Source: Chimonanthus salicifolius (taxonomy: Eukaryota > Streptophyta > Magnoliopsida > Laurales > Calycanthaceae). Taken from it: a stretch of 64,000 bases of DNA. The position numbers and the translations under genes were made by a program. The notes below the pieces were generated by a model. That model did no database searches. It saw only the letters and a program-made list of their open reading frames with translations, and was not told the origin of the DNA. The DNA lies in assembly GCA_013350335.1 (NCBI GenBank), contig CM023539.1, positions 43,200,631 to 43,264,630 of the forward strand, given 5' to 3'. Positions within the stretch are counted from its first letter, which is position 1; each line of letters begins with the position of its first letter. This document shows, piece after piece, positions 13,101 through 25,500 of this stretch.

Positions 13101-16100
13101 TTTTGGTAAAGCAAGGGTTTTGGGGATAAGAGGAAGGGGGTGGCGAGGAGGGGAGGGGTTTAGTGGTGATAGTTGTCTTCCCCACATCTTGCCACTTTAA
13201 TCCATGTTTATAGTGGCCTCTTCCTTACCTTCTAGTTGTAATCATTTGACTCTTCACATTGGGTTGTTTCTATTGAAGTATGTGTCAGTATCATCGTGGT
13301 TAACATTCTCTCACCTTTTCTTTTATTGGAGCAACTTTTAGACTTTCTCTATCTATTCTTATCAACAACACATCTATCGTAACATACACATTTTGTTTGA
13401 AAGATCACAATCATCATAAGCAAGGTCGTCAAAATCGTACGAGTCGACTCGTATGATTTGACCTGATTTGGAGGGTCTAGCTATTCAAATCGCATCATGA
13501 ATTGGTAATTGCAAAAAATGTAGGAGTCTTGGATTGACTCACAAATCGTGCGACTCAACCCAATGAATTGTGGTATCGTGCGATTCAGTGGGAGGAAGAA
13601 AGAAAGAAAGTCCATGGTTTTGGAAAGCGATGTAAGGAATACCTCTTTTTCTTCTCATCTTTCTTCTTTTTTCTTCTTCTTTGCTGCTATTCGCTCTTTT
13701 TTCTTCCTTTCTTTCCTTCCTGGTCCGTCGTCTCTGTGCTCTGGTTTTCGTTTTCTTCTCGTTTTTCTTCCTTTATTTCCTCTCGGCTCTTGAAAGTTTT
13801 GCTCCTCCTTTCGTTTTGTTTTTTTATTCGCAAATGGCCGTAGTTTCTAAGTTCCTAATAAATTAAGTTTGCAGGTCCTTGAGTGAGGACTGTTAGTGGT
13901 TTCAGTATTCAGTCTATTACTGTTTCAGTATTCTTTGGGTATGTATTCTATATATTGTATTATAGTATCTTTGGATATGTATTCTATATATTGTATTATG
14001 TATTCGGTAATACTTTATTCTGTATATTGTATTGATTACAATATAAAAATACAGTTTCCTAATAATAGAAAACAATTTGTACAATTAATAGTTTTACAAA
14101 ATAGAAAAAAACCGTAATACTATATATTGTTTCAGTATTCTTTGGGATATGTATTCTATATATTGTATTATTATTCTGTATTCTGTATATTCTATTGATT
14201 ACAACATAAAAATACAGTTTTCTAATAATATAAAATATTTTGTATAATATTCTATCACTACAACTGTGGCTATAAAAAGCAACATATAACAAGCTATATA
14301 CTTTAACATTATAAATCTTGAAAGATAAGTAGAAATTTCTTTTATAGCTCATATTATTATCATCTCATGGCCATTTTATTCAATCTATTCAATTGAAATT
14401 AAATTTTGTAAGTTACATTTAACAAATATTTTTTCTAAATTATCTATATAAAATACATACTATTCAATTATAGTATAAATAATAATTTTAGAAAAAACGT
14501 TATGAATCTTATGATTCTACAATTTTCGATTCACGATACGATTCGAGTTTGACAACATTGATCATAAGCCATTATTCCATCTATCTGTGGTGAACTTTTT
14601 GAGTCCTATGTTTCCATTCTTACCTAATCACTGACCATATTAATAGCCCCAGTACTAGTACCTATCCATTGCAGCTTATAAATTCTTTGTACCGGGGCTA
14701 TTTGTGGTCGCCTATGGACATGTCCAAACCATCTTAGACTCCCTTCCTTCATCTTCTCATCCATTGGGATGTTTTTAAGGTTCTCCTAGTGTGGTCATTT
14801 TTAACTTTATCTTTTGATGTAATCCCACTCGTCCATCCCAACATATGCGTCTTGATTGCCTATACTTTTCTACTTGCCTTTTTTTCATAGCTCAATATTT
14901 GCTTTGATTGTACTGAAAGATTAAAAAAAAAATGTCATTAATGACCTAACAATTTGCTATCACATTACTTCATCTACGTATCTTTTCTTCCTCACCAATA
15001 TTTTTCATTTTGAAATGGTCTCACTCAACATTCAGCCTCATATAGCATTGTGTTTCTAACTATCGTTTAATAGAAACACCTTTTTAATCATAGCACTTTT
15101 GTTATTCAAATGATGCTTACTAGCTTGCCCATCAGTATTGGTTATATCTAAATAAACCCCCGTTTGTTCTATAGTTGCATCTAAGTATCAAAGTTCCTCA
15201 GTGTGAGGTACCAAGTCATTTATGGTTTCAATTGGCTCATCCCTTCTATCCTCAGTGTCAACTAAAATTACATTCTATGGATTCCATTTTTGTTGTACAT
15301 ATTTTCAATCCATTTTCCCCAAATGCCTTTCGTCCACATTTCTAACTATTTAGTTTAGTTCACTGATTAGTTCTACATTATCTACAAACATGTAGTAAGG
15401 AACTTCATTTTGGATTTCCAGTGTTGAGTTGTCCATAAACAAAGCAAGCAAAGAAGGGCTGAAAGCAGATGCTTGGTGAAGCCTCACTTTTATTTGTGTG
15501 TGTGTGTTTTTTTTTTTTTTTTTTTTACATTTTTGCATGTGGTTTATTGGTTTCCCATTGGAAATTGGTAATAGTGCTTTGGTTCGATTGTGCATGGTGT
15601 GACCATTTTGGTGAGATGGGAATATTGAGTTGAATCCAAGGTTGAAAAATTTATTCATGAGAGATCAACACTAATTGTTTACTGGAATGGAAATAATATG
15701 CATGTGCAATTTGTTATGATGAGATCAAGGTGGTCATGTGAGCTGTTTCAACATTAAATAAGGGAAAATTGCTTCAAAACACCATATAAAGAAACTGGAA
15801 GTGTAGAACTCAAAAAGCCAACCTCAGATAAATGGGCAAGTGGTGTTTGATAATGATGTTGATGAACACGAATGCAAAATCTCATTAGGTACATTGCATT
15901 GGGATCTAAGGAAGGATCAAGATTGTGATTGGCTAAGCGTCATGGTTTGATTGGCAAGGGTTTTCTTTGTTGGTTTGAGCTCAAATTTCACAAAAGGTAA
16001 ATCAAAGTCATCTCAAGCTTCATTTCTGCTAATTGAATTGGGTAAATAAGTGGGTTAATGATGGCAACAAAAACTTGAAATGATATTTTTAAGGTGGAAC

Positions 16101-19100
16101 AAATTTGACGGGTTGGAAATTATGCTTGTGACAAAATGAGTGCAAAGTCTCCTTGTTGAACAAGATATTTATGGGGAAAAAACTGAGACAATGGATGATA
16201 TTAGTGGAAGAGCTTGACGTGGATGTGGTTAAAACAAGTTGTTTATGTCATAAAGACAAGATTCCATACAAGATAACAGACAATAGAGTAAAAAACTGAG
16301 GCCCTAGAACTTTGGTTGAAGTTGTAGAATTTCTACATGATGAAATCTTTGACAAGCAAATGGTTCTTAAATAAACAATTGTACGGTGAGGGTGCAAACT
16401 TGAAGCATCTAAATAGCTTTAAAAAAATTTCTTGCCAATTGCTAGTTTGAAGGTAAAACTCGAAGATGAAAATGAAGGATTGTTTTCTTGGGGCCTCTAT
16501 CGTCACTTCCTCCTTTGTACATTCACCTAGTTATACCTTTGCTTTATAGAAAGGAAAATATGGAATAAAAAAGGTCGCTGTTACTCTACTGTTATATGGG
16601 ATGATGAAGAAATCGAGGAATGAGCAAGCCAAAACAATGGGCTTCTGGCAAAACCAAAATCGTGCTAAGAAAATAGTAGGATGATGGCAGATCAAATTAG
16701 AAGTCTCAGTGCAAGAAAAGGGAGAAGTGCATGATGGTTGCTTTCAATTCTACATGATTTAGTGCTAGAATATTCAGACACTGATACAATCCATTAACAT
16801 GACTTACCTAATAAAACCTTTTATCCTCTCCTGTATTTGATATATACCAACTTTACTGATTTTACCAGTGTTGCCTTTTGCAATTATATGATATTCAATT
16901 CATAGTTTTTGTCTTGGTTCAGTGCTGCTATTTCATTTTTCTGGGTTGAATCTTTTTGTTACGTCGAACATGGTGTGTTTATGAGTGAGGATCTCATTGA
17001 GATGCTTGCTTAATGGTGCTGAAAGCAGCAGTAAAATGATGCTAAAAATCTGATAAACCTGTTAGCATGGAAAATTATTCTGCAATTGTTTGATATGAAT
17101 CTTTATCCAGGTTCACTGGTTGCTGGATAATGATTTATAGGTGACTTGTGCTTCGTAATAGCTAATGGGTAACTAGTCTATTTGTCTTGTATGGTTTTGA
17201 GTGTACACTTTTTTCTTAGGTTTTGATTGTTTAAGGGTTGCTGATGGCTAATGCATTTTGAATCCAGGCAAAACTCTCAATATCAGGGAAGGATTTTAAG
17301 TTGACGCTAATTGCTAGACGTTCACGTCATTATGCTGGTACCAGGTTGGAAAAAGAATTGGCACTGTTGTGTATATTTTGGGTTTCAGTATGCTTGACTA
17401 TTATTTTGCATGAGAGTTGTCAGTTTGTCATAATCATAATTTCTTTGGCAATTTTGTGGGTTAGGTATTTGAAACGAGGTGTGAATGATAAGGGCAGAGT
17501 GGCTAATGATGTTGAGACAGAACAGATTGTGTTTGAAGATGTTCCTGATGGATGCCCTACACAGATAACTTCAGTCGTGCAGAATAGGGGCTCGATACCC
17601 CTATTCTGGTCACAGGAAACTTCACGCTTGAATATTAAGCCTGATATAATATGTAAGTTTTTCCAATGTAAAGAAAGAGCTTTCATGGCACATCCTTTTC
17701 TTTTTTGCCAGTCCATTTACTTCCAACAACTTCTCATTCCAGTGCAAAACAAGGACCTTAACTATGAGGCTACCCGACTACATTTTGCGAATCTTGTGAA
17801 GAGATATGGAAATCCAATTATAATTTTGAATTTGATTAAGGTAAGTCACTAATTTAGCGTGGAACAATATTATGTCGAATCAATTTGTCATTTAAAAACA
17901 ATCATATGTTAGTTCTTCAGTTGCACAAGAATCTGATATTTCATCCCTTTATTAATCTTTCTTTGCAATATTAGCTGTTTCTAAACATTTCACCAAAAAA
18001 ATATTGGCTGTTTTTAAACAGGCACGTGAGAAAAAACCTCGCGAATCTATACTCCGTGCAGAGTTTGCAAATGCCATTGAGCATATTAATAGAGATTTAT
18101 CTGAGGAGAATCGTCTGAAATTCCTACACTGGGATCTTCACAAACATTCAAGAAGGTATTTGACTAGTGGAACTCCAACCTACATTTAGATCCTTGTGGT
18201 GATTTATGGATATACAATTTTAAGTTGTGAATTGTTTGATTGATTCTTCAGCAAAGCGACAAATGTGTTATTGTTATTGGGCAAGGTGGCGACATATGCA
18301 TTGAACTTAACAGGATTTTTTTACTGTCAAGTGATGCCAACAGTGAGACTTGAGGGTGCTCTAAAAGGACAAAGATCAGAGTAAGTATATTTGTCATGTC
18401 CACCCATTGATGCCAATAGATTAATTTTTGGTGTAGCATATTTGTTAGCCATAATATGTGGAAGTTCAAATACTATTTAAAGGATACTCTGAGGAGATAC
18501 TGTAGCCTCTCTCTCAAGGGGTACTCACCATAAATCATGTGACACCTTTCTATTCTTTCACCACTACCCCTTGAATTGGATATTTTTCCTGCTCTATCCA
18601 TTTATCAACTTATATTTGTCATCTTATGGTGAATCTCCCTAGTGTGGTTTACTGTTGAAGGGTATTTTAGATACTTAACTTAGTAAATGTCTGGTTTTGA
18701 ACTATGACCTTAAATTTTAGTATTTAAAAGCACCTCTTTTTGATAAAGGAAGCTTTATTATTTTGTGTAACTCCTATTGTTTCATAGTATACTTATTTCT
18801 TAATTGTTATAATATAAACTAGTCCAGAAATATATACCTAAACCTCTTTATAAAATGACGACTAAATAAACCTCTTCTTGAATTTAACCAAATAGTTCTT
18901 GTCCACCACCTATGGTAGTTGGTGTATGATGTATTGCATGTAACTGTGATCTCCCTATCTACTTGTTTGAGTAAAAGTTCCTCCATTTGACTTGCTGTGG
19001 AGATTCTTGGGAATTATGCACCTTGAGAACATCTAACATATTGTTTTTTCTTTAAAAAGTTCACATCTCATGTATAATTGTTGAAAGAAAAGAGTCTAAA

Positions 19101-22100
19101 ACCTACAAGCTTTTGGGTTTTGAATATATCGCATGCTAAAAAAGACAAAGGATGGTCTGACTATTAGTTATGAAATTTCAAAGAATCAAATGTCAAAGTG
19201 CTCTTTGGGTTGGTGAATGGAGAGCATGATAAGGGGCTCATGACTTTTGGTGGTTACAACAAAAAGGGATATGTATACTCTCAAGCTAGATCCCACTTGT
19301 CTATGGTTAGGGTCCATTAGATAAAGATATCAGGTAGGGTCATCCCAAAAAGAGAAATGGGCCCTTGAACCCATCAAAAAAGAGAAACTTGATAGGTTTA
19401 GTTGGCCTGTTAATGATTAATGGGTGCAGTCCTTTTTGTTTAAAAAAAAATGTATGAACTTGAGTAGGATAATGGTGTCACCAACATGACATTGTAGTTT
19501 TACCGAATTTGTTATTTTTTTATTACTGAAACTAATCATGGAGTACATTATGGAGTTGATAATAGAATAGAACAAAATTCTCAAGCCATTTTAGAAAAGT
19601 TATCAGTTATTCAACTCAAGTTTAAAAGTATACTGAGAAAAGTCTCAACTTCGTTGTTGGTATCCTTGTTAGGGACTCCAATGAGGCATAATTTCTAGCC
19701 ATTGGATGAGCAATCTCTTTATGGGAGGAGGGGGTGAGCATAAACATGTCATTGATGGAGATTCATCCAATACTCTTTCTTGGCATTGGGCTAGAAGAGA
19801 CCTCCTTGGAGGCACAGTTGGGTTTTTAGAGATATTGCTTGGTTGTGTAGGAATTGGGATGTATCCTTTAGTCATGTGAGAATATCGGCCAATGCATTTG
19901 CAGATTTCCTTGCTAAGGCTGGGGTGGATCAACATGAAGGTTTTCTTTGGATCTTTGTAAGGGGTGTGCAGATCTTTGATGTTCTTTTTGTAAATTTTTT
20001 TCTTTTGGGGTGGGGGGGATTGTTGATTGGTCTTAAGTATGATTATCCATACCTTGATAGTGATTCTAGAACTTTTTGCGTCTTCGAGGATTGCTATATA
20101 TCTCTTGTACTGTAATTCTTTATAATTAATGAAATGTGGCTTCCTCTTTCCAAAAATGAAATCATAAAATTTTATTTTAGGGTAAGGAGTGGCTAGTCAG
20201 ACTCCTCATGACAATTAAAGTTGTCAAGGCTTTAATTGTAATTCTGTCTTGGTCCTTATGGACAATATGCCCACTTGCCACATTATCGGGTTCATGTGTT
20301 GGACTTGGGTCAAATATGGGTCAGGGTTCTATTTGTTAAGGTTGTCAGTTCTTACATAGAGTAATAGGTTTCTTGGATTTATTTTTCTTCTTTCTATTGC
20401 CACATGCTTGGTATATTTTTTAGTCCTAAAATTGGAGGAACTAAGTTTGTTCTAATTGTTAGAATTATTTAAAATAGTTGCTTGAGATTGAAATTAGTTA
20501 TAGCCTTTGTTATAGGGATTATGTTTAGTCCTGTTTAGCAACCACATGAACTAGTTTATCGATAATTTGGTGGTCATTGAAGAAAAAGAATGATCTTTCC
20601 CTTAGTTCCTTTTACCTTAGGATCTTCTTTAAATTTTCCTCCTTTCATATACATTTCGAGGCAAATTTGGTGTTTTTTTAGGGTTTTGTTGAGAAGGTGA
20701 CATGACAAAAGTCTACAGCATAGTTGGTAAGTGCTTTTTGCTGCATCCATTCACGCTGTGAATTTGAGTCGTGTGTGCATCAAATAGACAATTGTGCAGC
20801 TAGTTCTATTTATTCTTCTGCGTGGAATAAATGCTTTCATGATGATAATCACTTCAACCTGTGACCTTTATGGTTGCAAAATTGAGCACGTAGTAACGAG
20901 GACACATCAGCTGGGAACTTCTTGAACATGGCCATCTCAAGCTAAATTTTGATGGTACTAGTGCTAGAGAATTGGGGAAAGCTGGTTTTGGTGGAATAAT
21001 TTGCAATTTACTTGTAGATATATTTCTTTCCTATGCTGCTTTGTTGCCTTTCTGCCATGCTAATGAGGCGGGACTTCACGCACTTCGGAAAGCGATTAAA
21101 AATTTGGTAGAGTTGGTGATGTGCTTGAAGGAGACTCCTTTGTGGTGATCCAATGGGCTAATGTTGTTTCTCGCCCTTGGCATCTTTGGATGAGATGGAG
21201 GAAGTTAGAAAGGTTGTGAGAGCAAAAATTCTCTCATATCTTCTAAGATTAGGTAATGCTAAAGTTGATAGGTTGCTAAGGAAGGTGCAGGTTTGGTTTA
21301 TTCATGATGAGTCCTTTTTAGGAGGGGTGTTTGCCTAGAGGTTGTTTTGATGTTCAAAAGTCTTGGTTTTGTTGCTGGATGTTTATAATTTTGGACGTAT
21401 TCTTTGTCATATGAAAAAAAAAATGTTAAGTCTTCCAAAAAAAAGAAGAAAGAAACTGATCCATTAGCCAAACTAGGGATGCTAAAGCATCTTGATTGTT
21501 TGAACCTTATGCACCATGCCAAATGGGTCCACCTACTCCCATTGATGATTTAATTCGCAAGGACCATAATTGGGAATTCTTTACTCTATCTTTCTTTGAG
21601 GAAGGTGAAACTTAATCAACTTAAATTTGTTAGAGCCCCGGTTTATCCGTGTCTCCGTGTTGTCAATTTTGTAACAAGTATCAGAACCTTGCCTTTGGAA
21701 GTAAAAAGATGCCGCATGAATATTGGTAACACTAGAAACACTGCAATGAGGAAAGTGGAGCTCTAAGAAAATTCTCTAAGTGTTTTGGCAACCAAGTAGG
21801 TAAATTGAGCTGTAGTGGACTAGAGGTTGTCCTCAAAACACCCAGATAAATGGGACCATATTAGATCTAAGTGGATCCTCAAATACCCAAGGTAATAATG
21901 GATTTAGGGTCACCCTAAACATACAAGTAAAATGTCCTAAAGGCAAAATAAAACTGAAAAGGTCTAAATGGACTATACGCGATCAAGGGTTGAACTCATA
22001 CTCATGTTAATTTAAAGGACCTAAGTGTGTAGAATCCTACTTGTGCAATATAGCCTAAGCCCAAACCAAAAAGCCCAAGCCAAAATTCCAAAGCAAAATG

Positions 22101-22514
22101 TTATATGTTGTACTCAAAGGAGGTTCGACTGGTCGAGCAAGACATAGGTGTGTTTCGACCCTTCAAAGCCATCGACTAATTGAGTAGACTTACGGCATTT
22201 TCCAAATTTGGTGGGCTTCGGGTTCGACAAATCTTTGGTCTGCCAATCGAGCAACAAGATGACAGAGCATTTTAGGCCTTCTCGGGTTCGACTGGTCGAT
22301 CATGGTCGACCAATCAAACAAAGTCATGATCTTTTCCGTGTTTTCACTTGATCGACCTGTCGACCCATCGAGACTTACCATTATTGCAAGCTATAAAATC
22401 AGATGGTCTCGACTTGTCGACCCCCAAGTCACCCGCGCCTCGAACTGTCGAGGAGCGTAGTTTTGACATAGCCGTTTTAAACTTTATTATAAATAATTGG
22501 CTAGGTTTTAATTA

Positions 22515-22552
<38 letters not shown>

Positions 22553-25500
22553 GAAAGAGATTAAGAGAGAACCCTAATCGTCTCTGACCTTCAGAGAATG
22601 TCCTTTTCCTTGAAAAACTGATATGACCTCTGTGAACCCTCTCTAATCATTTAATAAACCATTGTTGATAAGCTTGGTTATGCTTTCGATAAAATGATCA
22701 AGAGAGAATTTTTCTAGGAATCCCCATAGCATCCTAATCCTAGATCTGGCCTCTCCTTCGGTTGTACAACATTGGTGATCGTGCATTCATCAAAGACTGG
22801 AGCGCAGAGGCATCTATCAAAGAACACAAATTTTTGAAGACCAAAAGCAAGTGTTCTTTATTTTATTTATTTTCATTATTCTACTTTGTAAAGTGGATTA
22901 GATCTCTGTGAACCGAACCACCATAAAAAATAGGTGACCTCGGTGGTCGAACCTTTCAAAATCTAGATGTGTATTGATAGGGTATTTTTACCCTTTCATA
23001 GTGTGTTTTGGATAGCCCAAGGTTGGGTGAGTCCAAGAGTGGACATAGGTTAAAGTGAAACGAACCACTATAAAATCGACCTGTGAATGTATGATTTGAT
23101 TTTGTGGTTTTTCATTGTTGGATTTGTTTATTACTTGCACTCTAGTTTATTCCGCTGCACGTTTATTAAAATAATTTTAAACTAGTATATTAAAAATTGA
23201 GAAGATCCTATTCACCCCCCCTATTGAGAAGAACCACCATAAAAAATAGGTGTCAAAGAGTAGACCTTGGTGGTCGAACCTTTCAAAATCTAGGTGTGTA
23301 TTGATAGGGCATTTTTACCCTTTCTAGTGTGTTTCGGATAGCCCAAGGTTGGGTGAGTCCAAGAGTGGACATAGTTCAAGTGAAACGAACCACTATAAAA
23401 TCGACCTGTGAATGTATGATTTGATTTTGTGGTTTTTCATTGTTGGATTTGTTTATTACTTGCACTCTAGTTTATTCCACTGCACGTTTATTAAAATAAT
23501 TTTAAACTAGGATATTCAAAAATTGAGAAGATCCTATTCACCCCCCCCTCTAGAACCGTGCATTGGCCTAGCCCGGACTTACAAAATTCACGACAACTAT
23601 TCAAACTCTCAATCAAACGCTTGATTTGATATTACGTGTATGTTTTTTCATGAAAAAGAATCAAATTTCCCTTAATTTCCATGAAAAAGGACCAATTTGA
23701 ACTCCCTCGATTTACTGACCAATTTTCCTTAAACCCTAAATCATTTGAATTGTTGACTAAATTCCAAGTGGAATGGCTCCCATAACCACAACTAAAGGAC
23801 TCCAACATGCACTTTCTCAAATCATTAGAAAAACACTTTTTTCAACCCAGCACCCATGAGATCTTTCAAACCCACCAAGCCATGCCCAACCCAGGGTGTT
23901 TTGGCCATGGTAGTGGCCCTTCATTGCCTTGCTATTTGATGACCTAATTAGAGTAGGTCCTAAAATCCTGATGAAAATTAGATATTAAAGTTGAAAAAAG
24001 GGATTTTTATTTGAGGAATCAGTGAATCCAGCACTAAAGCCATTTGGGAAATCAAATGGAATGAAAAAACAAAAAAGAAGAAACAAATATGCAACCATTC
24101 CAAAAAAGAAAAAAAATGTATTAGGATCATTATTTTCTTTTTCTTTAATCATGTGTCCATTTGAATATTGGACTTGTATTAGTATATTTAGGAGAGAAGG
24201 AAAAGTAAAAAAGGTTTGTTAGTTTTTTTTTTTTTTTTCAGGTGCCTAATTTAGGGGTTTGGGTCTATATCTTGCTAGATATGACTGCATGAGTCATAGC
24301 CAGTTAGCCATGCTGATAAATTGATAGAAATGTACAATAATCTCACTAATAAAGAGTAGAGCCGCGGATTATTCATTCAATAGAAGTTAGTCCAATTATT
24401 CATTTGTAACCATCCATTTAAACAATAAAATAAGCTATGCATATTAAGATCATTTTGGCCATCAGGTTTTTGCTTACTAATCAAATGATTTTTTTTGGGG
24501 GTGGAATGTGTAGAAATTAAGATCATATTTGACATAGAACTACTATAAAACTGTCAACGATTTTTATGGGCAGTGAGCTATCCATATACAATGATAGGTT
24601 ATATGCTAAGATTAACAACACGTTGCAGTCTCATGTAGATTTTTTCCAAAGGCACTTTACAATGAGTACAACTAGGAATAAATGAATTGAATTTCTTTTT
24701 GAGAAATATGTGGCAAAGTTTTTGTAGCCTAGCATTGCACCAGATGCAATTAGGGTGTATAGATTATTCATATTGAAAATTTAATCAATATGGTCATTTA
24801 CAGACAATAAATCTAACGTTGATTCCATCTTAAAAAAAAAAAAATAGATCTAAGGTTGAAAATTTACATGAGTCCAATAGTTTCACTAATCATGTATTCA
24901 TTTCTATGTTGTATCTCTCTTGTACATTTGATAGTTCATGAAATTTTCTATAGAACTTTTCAAAAATAAATAAAAAATCATCAATCATCAATTTATTAAT
25001 TAAGTAGTGGTTGATTTCTTTATTTTATAAAAGATGCAGTAAAGGTGATCGTCAAATGGGTGTGATGTGCTTCTATGTTGGCCAAAAAAAATGGAAAATT
25101 CATCTATAAAAACAACTAAAAATTGCAAAAGTAATTGTAAGATTTGATTTGATGAATTTGAAAGATTTGAAATGCCTTATGATATTAGTATCAAAAATAG
25201 AAATATTCGTTTAAAAATAACTATAGAAATAGAAAAAAAAAAAATTAAGATTGGATTTTGTGATCGGAGGGATTTGATCCAACTTTATCATATTATTTAT
25301 CTAAAAATATAGGAAATTTGTGTAAAAAAGAAGACAAAAACAATAGAAAAGGGGATTTTATGATTGTGTTTGCTAAGTTGGAATTCTTTTGTTCAACTTT
25401 GTTATATTATAATCTAAAATAGAGGAAGTTCATGAAAAATGGGATTTTCTTTTTAAATTTGACTATTTTGAAGGGTTTGGCCCCCACCTTTTATGTTAGT

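Larger units (their letters stand above)
7785..17267 (+). other. SAC intron 4, expanded by nested transposable elements
   Basis: A 9.5-kb intron between in-frame coding exons. From 5' to 3' it holds a LINE tail (8430-8700), an LTR retrotransposon (8741-12076), another LINE tail (12480-13040), a hAT-like element (13422-14561), a reverse LINE fragment (14580-15660) and a copia gag remnant (about 16075-16680). The remainder is unclassified. Confidence 0.9.
21628..23583 (+). mobile_element. Solo LTR (probably Ty1/copia type), 1956 bp
   Basis: Starts TGTTAGAGCC and ends GGACTTACA, flanked by 5-bp target duplications AAATT (21623-21627 and 23584-23588). Near the right end is TATTCACCCCCCCCTCTAGA, a motif familiar from the 3' part of plant copia LTRs. 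Short TCGACTGGTCGA-like repeats fill 22120-22450. No internal domain or second LTR follows, so unequal recombination has probably removed the body. Strand is taken from the LTR motif. Confidence 0.68.
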
